A DNA stretch of 64,000 nucleotides, taken from Nonomuraea indica. Its GTDB lineage: Bacteria > Actinomycetota > Actinomycetes > Streptosporangiales > Streptosporangiaceae. The notes under the pieces were generated by a model that ran no database searches, was not told where the DNA came from, and worked only from the letters and a program-made list of their open reading frames with translations. The stretch is taken from NCBI RefSeq assembly GCF_002850745.1, contig NZ_KZ559468.1:163394-227393 (forward strand), read 5' to 3'. Position 1 is the stretch's first letter, and every line of letters begins with the position of its first letter. Shown piece after piece: positions 51,183-60,147 of this stretch. Made by a program: the position numbers and the translations under genes.

Positions 51183-52589
51183 ATGTCTGCCATGTCGGAA
51201 GTTGTCCCGTTGCCGTCGTTCGGTGAAGTGTTCTTCGATGCCCGAGGTCAGGAGCGGTGCCTCCGGGTGACGTGGCACGAGGGCACGCTGGTCCTCAGCC
51301 TGTGGCGGGGAGAGATGTGCACCGCCAGCTTCCGCATGCCGATGGACGACGTCGGCCGCCTGCTCGACACCCTCGACGACGGCTACGCGGAGGCCACGGG
51401 CGAGCAGCCCGCCGTGCCCGCGCACGACCCGGGCACCGAGGTCATCCCGGGCACCGGCCAGTACCAACGCCCGCCCCAGCCCGTGGCCCCGCCGGCGCCC
51501 CAGCCGATGTCGCAGCCCATGCCCCAGGCGCAGCCCGACGAGCGTCCCACGGCGACGCTCTCACCCAACGACGTCCTGGTGGCCAGGGGCACGCCCGCCC
51601 AGGACAAACCCGCCCCGCAGGACAAGCTGGTCGCCTCCTACAGCGAGACCACGCCGCCGCGCGGCACCTCGGCCCCCCAGCAGCCTCCCCAGTACGGTGA
51701 GCGCAGCCCGTTCACCGGCCCGCAGTACACCGACCCGCAGTACACCGACCCCGGCGCCGGTCAGTCCTACGGCGGCCCCTCCTACCGCGACCCGGGCCGC
51801 GCCGAGCCGTTCACCGGCCCCCAGTACGTCGACGAGTCCACCCCGACGGGCCCGCAGTACAGCCTGGACCCCGACCCCTTCTCCGGTCCGCACCAGGTGG
51901 CCGCCCAGGGAGAGCGCGGCTACCAGATGCGGCCGGCGCCGCTGTCCACCGATCCGCTCGGCTTCCCGTCGCAGGCCGCCGACCCGCTCGGCACGCCCCG
52001 CCGCGAGCCTCGCCAGGACCGTTACACCCCGTCCGACTCCGGCTACCAGCAGAGCGCGGGGACGGCCGGCCTGGGCACCCCCATGCACGGCATCCCCGGC
52101 GCCGGCCGTCGCGGCGCCGTCCCGCCGCCCCCGCCGTCCCGGGACCGCTACCCGGCCCAGGACACGTACTCCAGCCAGGACACGTACTCCAGCCTGGACA
52201 CCCCGTACGCCGATTCCTACCGAGGCGCCGACGGCTACACCGGCCAGGGCCCGTACTCCGGCCAGGGCCCGTACTCCGGCCAGGACGCGTACCCGCCACC
52301 CCGCCAGAGCGCGCCCAACCCGGTCGACCCGCTGCTCGCCCTGAGCGAGCCCGGCACGCAGCACCCCCAGCAGGACCCCGGCTCGCTGTCCCGCCCCTAC
52401 GTCGGCGGCGACCCGATGTTCTCCACCGGCGAGCGCCTGCACCCCGAGGAGCGCTACGACGAGCGCCGCTACGACGAGCGACCCTACGGGGAGGCGCAGT
52501 ACGAGCGCCGCTACGACGAGCGCCGCTACGACGAGCGCGGCTACGACGAGCGCGGCTACGACGACAGGGGCGAACGCCGGGACTGGTGA
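51183..52589 (+). CDS. Disordered Pro/Gln/Tyr-rich protein with N-terminal conserved domain
   Basis: 468 aa. Residues 1-70 are folded (VVPLPSFGEVFFDARGQERCLRVTWHEGTLVLSLWRGEMCTASFRMPMDDVGRLLDTLDDGY), like a small actinobacterial domain I cannot name. Residues 80-420 are low-complexity, with PQYTDP, YSSQDTYSS and GPYSGQ repeats. The last 45 residues are RYDER repeats ending DDRGERRDW. There is no signal peptide or membrane span. It would suit a scaffold or a target of phosphorylation, but no function can be assigned. An in-frame ATG at 51192 is an alternative start. Confidence 0.75.
   Translation: MSAMSEVVPLPSFGEVFFDARGQERCLRVTWHEGTLVLSLWRGEMCTASFRMPMDDVGRLLDTLDDGYAEATGEQPAVPAHDPGTEVIPGTGQYQRPPQPVAPPAPQPMSQPMPQAQPDERPTATLSPNDVLVARGTPAQDKPAPQDKLVASYSETTPPRGTSAPQQPPQYGERSPFTGPQYTDPQYTDPGAGQSYGGPSYRDPGRAEPFTGPQYVDESTPTGPQYSLDPDPFSGPHQVAAQGERGYQMRPAPLSTDPLGFPSQAADPLGTPRREPRQDRYTPSDSGYQQSAGTAGLGTPMHGIPGAGRRGAVPPPPPSRDRYPAQDTYSSQDTYSSLDTPYADSYRGADGYTGQGPYSGQGPYSGQDAYPPPRQSAPNPVDPLLALSEPGTQHPQQDPGSLSRPYVGGDPMFSTGERLHPEERYDERRYDERPYGEAQYERRYDERRYDERGYDERGYDDRGERRDW
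52441..52570 (+). repeat. In-frame tandem repeats encoding RYDER/GYDER
   Basis: About eight 15-bp units with a TACGACGAGCG core encode alternating Tyr, Asp, Glu and Arg at the C-terminus of the 468-aa protein. Confidence 0.8.
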
Positions 52590-52696
52590 CCGCCCGCCGG
52601 CGCCGGCCGCGGGAGTCCCCAGGCCTGTGCGGGATTCCGGATGACCGGACGGCATGATGGAACCCATCGTGCCGTCCGCAAACCGGGAGGAAACCC

Positions 52697-54271
52697 GTGA
52701 ATCCGACAACGGGCCTGCAGTTGCTGCTGGTCGCGGGTGGGGCGGTCGCCGTCGCCGCCGTGGCCCGCCGCCGGGGCTGGTCGGCTCCGCTGCTGCTCGT
52801 CGCCGCCGGACTGCTGGTGTCGCCCCTGGTGCCCGCCGTGCCGCTGGAGCCCGAGCTGGTGCTGTACGTCTTCCTGCCGCCGCTGCTGTACTCGGCCGCG
52901 CTCGACAGCTCCTACCTGCGGCTGCGCGAGGTCACCCGGCACGTGGCGCTGCTGTCGGTGGGGCTGGTCCTGGTCACCATGGTCGCCGTGGGTTTCCTCG
53001 TGCACCTGCTGCTGCCCGAGCTGCCCCTTGCGGCGGCGTTCGCGCTGGGCGCCATCATCGCGCCGCCGGACGCGGTGGCGGCCGTGGCGGTCGGGCGCAG
53101 GCTCGGCCTGCCGCGCCGGCCGCTGACCATCCTCGTGGGGGAGAGCCTGTTCAACGACGCCACCGCGCTGACCGCCTACCGGGTGGCGATCGCGGCGGCC
53201 GTCGGCGGCACGGTGGACCTGTTGCACGCGGTCGGCGAGTTCCTGTACGCGGCGGCGGTCGGGGTGGCCGTCGGGCTGGCGCTGGCCTTCGTGTTCGCCT
53301 GGCTGTTCCGGCACACGCGGGACTCGCTGGTGGAGAACACGCTCATGCTGCTGATCCCGTTCGCGGCCTACCTGACCGCCGAGTCGGTGCACGCCTCGGG
53401 CGTGATCTCGGTGGTCATCGTCGGCCTCTACCTGGGGCACCAGATGCATCTCCGGGGGTTCGGCACGCGGCTGGTGTCCACGTCGGTGTGGAAGGTCGTC
53501 GACTTCTTCCTGGAGACGATCGTCTTCGCGTTGATCGGGCTGCAGCTCGTCACGGTGATCCAGGGCATCGGCGGCTACCGCCCGTGGGAGGTGGCCCTCT
53601 ACGCGCTGGCGGTGTTCCTGGTGACGGTGCTGGTGCGGTTCGCCTGGGTGTTCCCGACGGCGTTCCTGCTGCGGCTGTTCGGGCCCGCCGACCAGCCGCC
53701 GCCCACGCGCGCGCACGTCACCGTCGTGAGCTGGGCCGGGATGCGCGGCGTGGTGTCGCTGGCGGCGGCGTTCTCCATCCCCGAGAGCGTCCAGGGCCGG
53801 CCGATGATGCTCTTCCTCACCTTCACCACCGTGATCGCCACGCTGCTCGTCCAGGGCCTGTCGTTCCCGGCCCTGATCAGGCGGCTCGGCGTCTCCAGCG
53901 AACGCGAACGCTACGAGGACGCGCTCGCCGAGGCCAACGCCCAGCAGGCCGCGCTCACCGCCGGTCTGGAGGTGCTGGACCGCCTGACCGAGCTGGAGGG
54001 CGAGCCGGACGAGATCCGCAAGCAGGTCATCGACCAGCTCCGCGAGAAGTCGTGGCGCCGCTCACTGGGCGCGTGGGAACGGCTCGGCGGCGGCACCGGA
54101 CAGGACGGGGCGGAGACGCCCAGCGCCCTCTACCGGCGGCTGCGCCGGGACATGCTCCAGGCCGAGCGCGAGGTCTTCGTCCGCCTGCGCGACGAGCGCC
54201 GCCTGGACGACGAGGTGATGCGCGAGGTGATGGCCCAGCTCGACTTCGAGGAGGCCATCCTCGAACGCTGA
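52697..54271 (+). CDS. Na+/H+ antiporter (CPA1/NhaP-like)
   Basis: 524 aa from GTG 52697 (SD GGGAGGAAA). About twelve membrane helices fill residues 1-390; the ion-binding helix is present as GESLFNDATALTAYR, with APPDAVAAVAVGR in the discontinuous helix before it. A cytoplasmic tail of about 125 residues follows (ALTAGLEVLDRLTELEGEPDEIRKQVIDQLREK..AEREVFVRLRDERRLDDEVM), as in other actinobacterial NhaP proteins. It exchanges cytoplasmic Na+ or K+ for H+. It converges on the zinc-finger gene. Confidence 0.92.
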   Translation: MNPTTGLQLLLVAGGAVAVAAVARRRGWSAPLLLVAAGLLVSPLVPAVPLEPELVLYVFLPPLLYSAALDSSYLRLREVTRHVALLSVGLVLVTMVAVGFLVHLLLPELPLAAAFALGAIIAPPDAVAAVAVGRRLGLPRRPLTILVGESLFNDATALTAYRVAIAAAVGGTVDLLHAVGEFLYAAAVGVAVGLALAFVFAWLFRHTRDSLVENTLMLLIPFAAYLTAESVHASGVISVVIVGLYLGHQMHLRGFGTRLVSTSVWKVVDFFLETIVFALIGLQLVTVIQGIGGYRPWEVALYALAVFLVTVLVRFAWVFPTAFLLRLFGPADQPPPTRAHVTVVSWAGMRGVVSLAAAFSIPESVQGRPMMLFLTFTTVIATLLVQGLSFPALIRRLGVSSERERYEDALAEANAQQAALTAGLEVLDRLTELEGEPDEIRKQVIDQLREKSWRRSLGAWERLGGGTGQDGAETPSALYRRLRRDMLQAEREVFVRLRDERRLDDEVMREVMAQLDFEEAILER

Positions 54272-54283
54272 GCGGCCCGGCCG

Positions 54284-54297
54284 CCGAAGGCCTTCGG
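54284..54297. terminator. Palindrome between the antiporter and zinc-finger genes
   Basis: CCGAAGGCCTTCGG is a perfect 14-bp palindrome in the 39-bp gap between two convergent genes. It may act as a bidirectional stop, though it leaves almost no loop. Confidence 0.35.
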
Positions 54298-54310
54298 ACC
54301 AGGAAGGCGG

Positions 54311-54568
54311 TCAGCCCATCTCGTTGTCGACGTAGCACCAGCGCCACTGCTCGCCGGGCTCGTACGACTGGATCACGGGGTGGGCGACCTCGTGGAAGTG
54401 CCGGGTGGCGTGCTTGTTGGGCGAGGAGTCGCAGCAGCCGATGTGCCCGCAGGTGAGGCAGCGGCGCAGGTGCACCCACCGGCTGCCGGTGGCCAGACAC
54501 TCCTCGCAGCCGTCCGGGGTGCGGGCGGTCGGGTCGGCTGCGCTGGAAAGATGCTCACAAATTGCCAT
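54311..54568 (-). CDS. UBP-type zinc-finger protein
   Basis: 85 aa from ATG 54568, with TAGGAT 7 nt upstream; the frame upstream of it has no family sequence. Residues CEH near the start, CEEC, RCLTCGHIGCCDSS, HATRHFHEVAHP and WRWCYVD match the ZnF-UBP (ubiquitin-specific protease zinc finger) domain, normally a ubiquitin C-terminus binder in eukaryotes. In Actinobacteria this domain is often fused to, or next to, Na+/H+ antiporters; here it sits tail-to-tail with one. The role is unknown. Confidence 0.85.
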   Translation of the reverse strand: MAICEHLSSAADPTARTPDGCEECLATGSRWVHLRRCLTCGHIGCCDSSPNKHATRHFHEVAHPVIQSYEPGEQWRWCYVDNEMG

Positions 54569-54575
54569 AGGGGAA

Positions 54576-54581
54576 ATCCTA
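54576..54581 (-). promoter_or_regulatory. -10 hexamer for a leaderless start at 54568
   Basis: On the minus strand TAGGAT is followed 7 nt later by the ATG of the zinc-finger gene. Confidence 0.45.
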
Positions 54582-54660
54582 GGACTAGAACAGCATTCCA
54601 ATTTGGCGACGCCTCTTGCTGATCGGCGTGGTCGCGGTCCAGATTGTGAGCACACGGGGG

Positions 54661-55452
54661 GTGACGTACACCACAATCCCGGGAGCCGGCTTGCTGGAGG
54701 TCCGCAATCTCGAGGTCGTCTACGACGACGTGATGCTCGTGCTGCGGGGCGTGAGCCTCGTGGTCCGCCCTGGCTCGGTCGTCGCCCTGCTCGGCGCCAA
54801 CGGCGCGGGCAAGACCACGCTGTTACGTGCCCTGTCGGGCCTGCTCGACGTGCACGACGGCAAGATCACCAAAGGCTCGGTCACCCTTGAGGGCGAGCCC
54901 GTCCACCATCTCAGCCCCGCGCAGATCGTCCGGCGCGGCATCAGCCAGGTCATGGAGGGCCGCCGCATCCTGGCCGAGCTGACCGTCGAGGAGAACCTCA
55001 GGGTCGGTGGCCACACCGAGCGCGTCTCCCATCTCGACCGCGTCTACGACCTCTTCCCCCTGCTGCGCGAGCGGCGGTCCAACGTGGCCGGCTACCTGTC
55101 GGGCGGCGAGCAGCAGATGCTCGCCGTCGGCCGCGCCCTCATGGCGGGCCCCCGCTACCTGCTGCTCGACGAGCCCAGCCTGGGGCTCGCCCCCGCCCTG
55201 GTCACGCAGATCCGTGACCTGATCGTCGAGATCAACCGGCAGGGCACCACCGTGCTGCTCGTGGAGCAGAACGCCACCATGGCCCTGTCGATCGCCGACC
55301 ACGGCTACGTCATGGAGACCGGCAAGATCGTCATGGACCGGCCGGCCGGGGAGCTGCTGGCCGACGAGGACATCAAGGAGTTCTACCTCGGGACCGTCCG
55401 GTCCTTCCGCGAGGTCAAGCACTACAAGCGGAGGAAGCGGTGGCTGTCGTGA
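54661..55452 (+). CDS. livF: Branched-chain amino acid-type ABC transporter ATPase (LivF-like)
   Basis: A 263-aa ATPase. The frame is open from 54616; GTG 54661 (GGGG before it) and GTG 54646 are the likely starts. Walker A GANGAGKTTLLRALSG, signature LSGGEQQMLAVGRALM, Walker B YLLLDEPSLGLAPAL and H-loop VLLVEQNA are all present, and the late EFYLG is LivF-like. First gene of the operon livF-livG-ligase-livH-livM-binding protein. A basic tail (KHYKRRKRWLS) is unusual. It overlaps livG by 13 bp. Confidence 0.92.
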   Translation: MTYTTIPGAGLLEVRNLEVVYDDVMLVLRGVSLVVRPGSVVALLGANGAGKTTLLRALSGLLDVHDGKITKGSVTLEGEPVHHLSPAQIVRRGISQVMEGRRILAELTVEENLRVGGHTERVSHLDRVYDLFPLLRERRSNVAGYLSGGEQQMLAVGRALMAGPRYLLLDEPSLGLAPALVTQIRDLIVEINRQGTTVLLVEQNATMALSIADHGYVMETGKIVMDRPAGELLADEDIKEFYLGTVRSFREVKHYKRRKRWLS

Positions 55453-56231
55453 ACACCGGGCCGGCCGCGCCGGTCCTGCGCGTGCAGGACGTGCACCTGA
55501 GCTTCGCCGGCGTCCAGGCGATCGGCGGCGTCACCTTCGAGGTGGGCCCCGCCGAACTGCTGGCGATCATCGGTCCCAACGGCGCCGGCAAGACGTCGAT
55601 CTTCAACGTGCTGTCGGGCGTCTACCGGCCGCAGCGCGGCCGGGTCACCTTCCTCGGCGAGGACCTGCTGGCCCGGCGGCCACCCGAGATCGCCGCGCTC
55701 GGCCTGGCCAGGACGTTCCAGAACGTCGAGCTGTTCCACAACCTCACCGTCCTGGACAACCTCATGCTCGGCCGTCACCACCACTTCCGCTACGGCGCGC
55801 TCGCCGCCGTCGTCTGGTACGGCCGGGCCAGGCGGGCCGAGCTGGCCGCCCGCGCGAGGGTCGAGGAGATCATCGACTTCCTGGAGCTGGAGCCGTGGCG
55901 GCGCCACCCCGTGCGGCTGCTGCCGTACGGCGTCCAGAAGCGCGTCGAGCTGGGCCGGGCGCTGGCGATGGAGCCGCGGCTGCTCCTGCTGGACGAGCCG
56001 GTCGCCGGGATGAACCTGGAGGAGACCGAGGACATGGCCAGGTTCGTCCTGGACATCCGCGACGAGCTGGGCATCCCGATGGTGCTCGTCGAACACGACA
56101 TGGGCCTGGTCATGGACCTGGCCGACCGGGTGCTGGTGCTCGACTTCGGCCGGCCCGTCGCGCTGGGCGCCCCGGCCGAGGTGCAGCGCGACCCCGAAGT
56201 GATCAAGGCGTACCTGGGAGGGGCGGCATGA
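55440..56231 (+). CDS. livG: Branched-chain amino acid-type ABC transporter ATPase (LivG-like)
   Basis: 263 aa from GTG 55440 (SD GGAGGAAG). Walker A GPNGAGKTSIFNVLSG; the signature is replaced by LPYGVQKRVELGRAL, normal for LivG; Walker B LLLLDEPVAGMN; H-loop VLVEHDMGLVMDLADRVLVLDFG. It heterodimerises with LivF. The stop overlaps the ligase start by 4 bp (ATGA). Confidence 0.93.
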   Translation: MAVVNTGPAAPVLRVQDVHLSFAGVQAIGGVTFEVGPAELLAIIGPNGAGKTSIFNVLSGVYRPQRGRVTFLGEDLLARRPPEIAALGLARTFQNVELFHNLTVLDNLMLGRHHHFRYGALAAVVWYGRARRAELAARARVEEIIDFLELEPWRRHPVRLLPYGVQKRVELGRALAMEPRLLLLDEPVAGMNLEETEDMARFVLDIRDELGIPMVLVEHDMGLVMDLADRVLVLDFGRPVALGAPAEVQRDPEVIKAYLGGAA

Positions 56232-58087
56232 CGGCGACCATCGGCGAGCGGAACGCGGCCGGCCTGACCACCATCGTCACCCGGGTGCGCGAGCGCGCCC
56301 TCTCCACCCCCGGCGCCGTCGCGCTGCGGCACAAGGACCTCGGCATCTGGCGGGAGGTCACCTGGTCCGGCTACTGGGAGCGGGCCGAGCTGGTCGCCCA
56401 CGCGCTGCTCGCGCTCGGCGTCGAGCCGGGCGACCGGATCGCGGTCCACTCCGAGAACCGGCCCGAGTGGCTCTACGCCGACCTCGGCGCGGTGGCGGTA
56501 CGCGCCGTGACGGTCGGCCTCTACCCGACCAGCCCGGCATCCGAGGTCTCCCACGTGCTCGCCGACTCCGGCGCCACGGTCCTGCTCGCCGAGGACCAGG
56601 AGCAGGTGGACAAGGCGCTGGCCGTCGCCGCCGAGTGCCCCGGCCTGCGGCACATCGTCTACCTGGAGCCGCGCGGCATCCGCGGCCGCTACACCGACCC
56701 GCGGCTGCTGCCCTGGCCCGACCTGCTGGCCCTCGGGGAGCGGCACCGCGCCGAACACCCGGACGCGGTGGACCGGCGGATGGCCGCCGCCGAGCCCGGC
56801 GACGTGATGACGCTCATCTACACCTCGGGCACCACGGGACCGCCCAAGGGCGTGATGCTCACCGTGCGCAACGTCGAGTTCGCCGTCGAGACGCTGGTGA
56901 CCGGGGGCGGGTTCACCTCGCCGCCGCCGTCCGAGCGTGACCTGTCCCTGTCGTACCTGCCGCTGTGCCACGTCGCCGAGAGGGCGTTCACCGTCTGGTT
57001 CAACGCGGCGGCCGGCGTGCAGGTGAACTTCGCCGAGTCCCTCGACACCGTCCAGGCCAACCTGCGGGAGGTGCAGCCGACGATCCTGTTCGGGGTGCCG
57101 CGCATGTGGGAGAAGGTGCTCGCCCAGGTGGACATCAGGCGCGACTCCGCCACCCCGGTCAAGCGGGCGCTCACCCGCTTCTGGCTGCGGGTGGCCGACC
57201 GGGTCGGCGACACGCTGGTGCGCACCGGGGGCCGGCACACCGCCGCCACCCGCCTGCTCCACGCCGCCGGCTGGCTCTGCTGCTACCGGGCGCTGCGCGA
57301 GCGGCTCGGCATGCGCCGCGTCCGCTACGCCGCCTCCGGCGCCGCGCCCGTCGCGCCCGCCGTGCTCAAGTTCTACATGGGGATCGGCATCCCCATGCAC
57401 GAGGTGTACGGCATGAGCGAGAACACCGCCGTCGCCACGGCCAACCGGCCCGGCCGGGTCCGCCTGGGCACGGTCGGCGAGCCGCACCCCGGCGTCGAGC
57501 TGCGGATCGACGAGGCCACCGGCGAGATCATGACCAGGCACCCGGGCACGTTCGCCGGCTACTGGGGCAACCCGCGCGCCACCGCCGACGTCCTCGACGC
57601 GGACGGCTGGCTGCACACCGGCGACGTCGGCGAGTGGGTGGAGGGCACCCACGTGCGCATCACCGACCGGATGAAGGACATCATCATCACCGCCGGCGGC
57701 AAGAACGTCGCCCCCAGCGAGATCGAGAACGCGCTCAAGGCGTCGCCGTACGTCAAGGAGGCCGTCGTCGTCGGCGACCAGCGGCCCTACCTCGTCGCGC
57801 TCGTCGGCATCGAGCCCGACACGGTGGGGGAGTGGGCCCGCCGGCGCGGCGTCACCTACACCACCTACCGCGACCTGTCGGGCAAAGCGGAGGTCCGCGA
57901 GCTCGTCCAGGGCGTCGTGGACGAGGTGAACTCCCGTTTCGCCCACGTCGAGCAGATCAAGCGATTCGCCTTCCTGCCCAAGGAGCTCGACCACGAGGAC
58001 GGCGAGCTGACCGCCACCCAGAAGGTCAGGCGCTCCGCCGTCGCCAAGCTGTTCGAGGACCTCGTCGAAGGGATGTACGCGCGGTGA
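56228..58087 (+). CDS. AMP-dependent synthetase/acyl-CoA ligase within the transporter operon
   Basis: 619 aa from ATG 56228 (SD GGGAGGGG). The P-loop is LIYTSGTTGPPKGVMLT, then YGMSENTAVATANRPGRVRLGTVGEPHPG, GDVGEWVEGTHVRITDRMKD and KNVAPSEIENAL, the ANL-superfamily order. It resembles long-chain or aromatic acyl-CoA ligases (FadD15 type). As the third gene in a five-part importer operon with 4-bp overlaps on both sides, it probably activates the imported acid with CoA (vectorial acylation; inference). Confidence 0.92.
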   Translation: MTATIGERNAAGLTTIVTRVRERALSTPGAVALRHKDLGIWREVTWSGYWERAELVAHALLALGVEPGDRIAVHSENRPEWLYADLGAVAVRAVTVGLYPTSPASEVSHVLADSGATVLLAEDQEQVDKALAVAAECPGLRHIVYLEPRGIRGRYTDPRLLPWPDLLALGERHRAEHPDAVDRRMAAAEPGDVMTLIYTSGTTGPPKGVMLTVRNVEFAVETLVTGGGFTSPPPSERDLSLSYLPLCHVAERAFTVWFNAAAGVQVNFAESLDTVQANLREVQPTILFGVPRMWEKVLAQVDIRRDSATPVKRALTRFWLRVADRVGDTLVRTGGRHTAATRLLHAAGWLCCYRALRERLGMRRVRYAASGAAPVAPAVLKFYMGIGIPMHEVYGMSENTAVATANRPGRVRLGTVGEPHPGVELRIDEATGEIMTRHPGTFAGYWGNPRATADVLDADGWLHTGDVGEWVEGTHVRITDRMKDIIITAGGKNVAPSEIENALKASPYVKEAVVVGDQRPYLVALVGIEPDTVGEWARRRGVTYTTYRDLSGKAEVRELVQGVVDEVNSRFAHVEQIKRFAFLPKELDHEDGELTATQKVRRSAVAKLFEDLVEGMYAR

Positions 58088-58971
58088 AGGCGCTGCTGGA
58101 AACGCTCATCAGAGGGCTGGGCAACGGCTCGGTCTACGCGCTGCTGGCACTCGGATTCGTGATCATCTACAAGGCGACCCGGGTGATCAGCTTCGCCCAG
58201 CCCGCGCTCATGCTGGCCGGCGCGGTCGCGGTCAGCCACCTGGCGGAGGTGACCGGGTTCTACACCGCCGTGCTGCTGGCCGGGCTGCTCATCGCGGGGG
58301 TGGCCCTGGCCGTCGAGCGGATCGCGATCCGGCCCATGGTGGGGCGGCCGGTGTTCGTGGTGGCGATCATCACGCTCGGCGTCGACATCGTCGTCCGCGT
58401 CGTGGTCAACGCCTTCATCGGCAGGGACGTGCGTCAGGTGGGCGACCCCTGGGGGTTCGACCAGGTCGCGCTCGGCCCGCTGGTGGTGCAGCAGCGCTGG
58501 CTGGCCATGCTCGCGGTGACGGCGGTGCTCGTCGGGCTGCTGTTCGCGTTCTTCCGGTACACCAGGTACGGGCTGGCGATGCGGGCCGCGGCGTTCGACC
58601 AGGAGACGGCCCTGGCCCAGGGCGTGTCGGTGGGCATGGTGTTCGCGCTGTCGTGGGGGCTGGCCGGGTTCCTGGCCGCCGTGGCCGGGATGTTCGTCGG
58701 CACCGGGCAGGGCATCGAGCAGGGCACCTGGGTCATCGCGCTCAAGGCGCTGCCCGCGATCATCGTGGGCGGGCTCGACTCGCTCGGCGGCGCCGTCGCC
58801 GGCGGGCTGGTGGTGGGGGTGGTCGAGTCGCTGTTCCAGTCCTACCAGGGCGAGTACGCGCCGTGGCTGGGCCAGAACTTCGCCGTCGTCACGCCGTACG
58901 TGGTGATGTTGGTCGTTCTGCTGGTCAGGCCGTACGGCCTGTTCGGCACCCGGGAGGTCGAGCGGGTATGA
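58084..58971 (+). CDS. livH: Branched-chain amino acid-type ABC transporter permease (LivH-like)
   Basis: A 295-aa permease from GTG 58084, overlapping the ligase stop. GLGNGSVYALLALGFVIIYKATRVISFAQPALMLAGAV is the LivH N-terminus, and ALKALPAIIVGGLDSLGGAVAGGLVVGVVESL the C-terminal conserved loop. About eight spans. The stop overlaps livM by 4 bp. Confidence 0.94.
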   Translation: MKALLETLIRGLGNGSVYALLALGFVIIYKATRVISFAQPALMLAGAVAVSHLAEVTGFYTAVLLAGLLIAGVALAVERIAIRPMVGRPVFVVAIITLGVDIVVRVVVNAFIGRDVRQVGDPWGFDQVALGPLVVQQRWLAMLAVTAVLVGLLFAFFRYTRYGLAMRAAAFDQETALAQGVSVGMVFALSWGLAGFLAAVAGMFVGTGQGIEQGTWVIALKALPAIIVGGLDSLGGAVAGGLVVGVVESLFQSYQGEYAPWLGQNFAVVTPYVVMLVVLLVRPYGLFGTREVERV

Positions 58972-60134
58972 CAGACGTGAAATCAGGGCCGGCGCCGTCG
59001 GCCCCGGACATACCGACCGGACGGTCTCGCCGGGTGCGCGGCCGGCCGCAGCTCTACACCTCCTACGCCCAGGACATGGCGCTGCTCGACACCCCGGCCA
59101 AGCGGGTCTCGACCGGGCTGCTCGTCGTGCTGGCGCTCGCCCTGTCCGTCGTGCTCGCCGACCGGTCCCTGGAGGTGCTGGCCGGCGCGTACGTGCTGGC
59201 CATCGGGGCGATCGGGCTCAACATCGTCACCGGGTACGCGGGCCAGGTGTCGCTCGGGCACGCCTTCTTCGTCGCGATCGGCGCCTACACCGCGGCCGCC
59301 CTGTCCGGGCCGCCCGGCGGGGACGTCATCGGGTTCGGCGTCGCCGAGATCTGGATCTGGCTGCCCGCCGCGGGGCTCGTCGCCGCCGTGGCGGGGGTGC
59401 TGGTGGCGCCGCTCGCCACCCGGCTGCGCGGCCTCTACCTGGCCATCGTCACCCTCGGCCTGGTCTTCCTCGGTGAGCACGTCTTCAAGGAGTGGAAGGC
59501 GCTCACCGGCGGGCCCGGCGTCGGCAGGGAGGCGGCGGTGCCGCAGTTGTTCGGTTACCGGCTCGACGAGGACGGGCCGCTCGGCACCCGGGAGCAGGTG
59601 CTCTACCTGCTGATGCTGGTGCTGCTCGTCGTCTTCGCCGTGGCGGCGCGCAACCTCGCCCGCTCGCGCGTCGGCCGGGCGTTCGCGGCGATCCGCGACC
59701 GCGACATCGCCGCCGCGGTCATGGGGGTGCCGCTCACCCGCTTCAAGGTGCTGGCGTTCGGCATCTCGTCCTGCTACGCCGGCTGCGCCGGGGCGCTGCT
59801 GTACAGCGTCTCCGGGTACGTGGAGCCGGGCTCGTTCAACCTGCTGCTGTCGGTGCAGTTCATCGCCATGGTGCTGATCGGCGGGGTGGCCACCGTGTCC
59901 GGCGCGATCGCGGGCGCGCTGTTCATCTCGCTGCTGCAGCCGCTCACCCGGGCGCTGCCGTCGCTGCTGCCGGTGGTCAGCGCCGACACGACGCAGACGC
60001 CCAACGTGTTCCAGGTGGAGACCGTGCTCTACGGGCTGCTCATCGTGCTGTTCCTGGTCTTCGAGCCGCGCGGGCTGTTCGGCCTGTGGGTCCGTGCCCG
60101 CAACTACTGGAAATCCTGGCCGTTCTCCTACTAG
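58968..60134 (+). CDS. livM: Branched-chain amino acid-type ABC transporter permease (LivM-like)
   Basis: 388 aa from ATG 58968. It has an N-terminal cytoplasmic stretch of about 45 residues, then LNIVTGYAGQVSLGHAFFVAIGAYTAA and RNLARSRVGRAFAAIRDRDIAAAVMGVPLTRFKVLAFGISSCYAGCAGAL, the LivM hallmarks, with about nine spans. Followed 13 bp later by its binding protein. Confidence 0.94.
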   Translation: MTDVKSGPAPSAPDIPTGRSRRVRGRPQLYTSYAQDMALLDTPAKRVSTGLLVVLALALSVVLADRSLEVLAGAYVLAIGAIGLNIVTGYAGQVSLGHAFFVAIGAYTAAALSGPPGGDVIGFGVAEIWIWLPAAGLVAAVAGVLVAPLATRLRGLYLAIVTLGLVFLGEHVFKEWKALTGGPGVGREAAVPQLFGYRLDEDGPLGTREQVLYLLMLVLLVVFAVAARNLARSRVGRAFAAIRDRDIAAAVMGVPLTRFKVLAFGISSCYAGCAGALLYSVSGYVEPGSFNLLLSVQFIAMVLIGGVATVSGAIAGALFISLLQPLTRALPSLLPVVSADTTQTPNVFQVETVLYGLLIVLFLVFEPRGLFGLWVRARNYWKSWPFSY

Positions 60135-60147
60135 AGAGGGATTTTTC

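Noticed and set aside
55790..57994. 734-aa open frame on the minus strand opposite the ligase
   Set aside because: The plus strand has all ANL-family motifs and 4-bp overlaps with its neighbours; the minus frame is a shadow.
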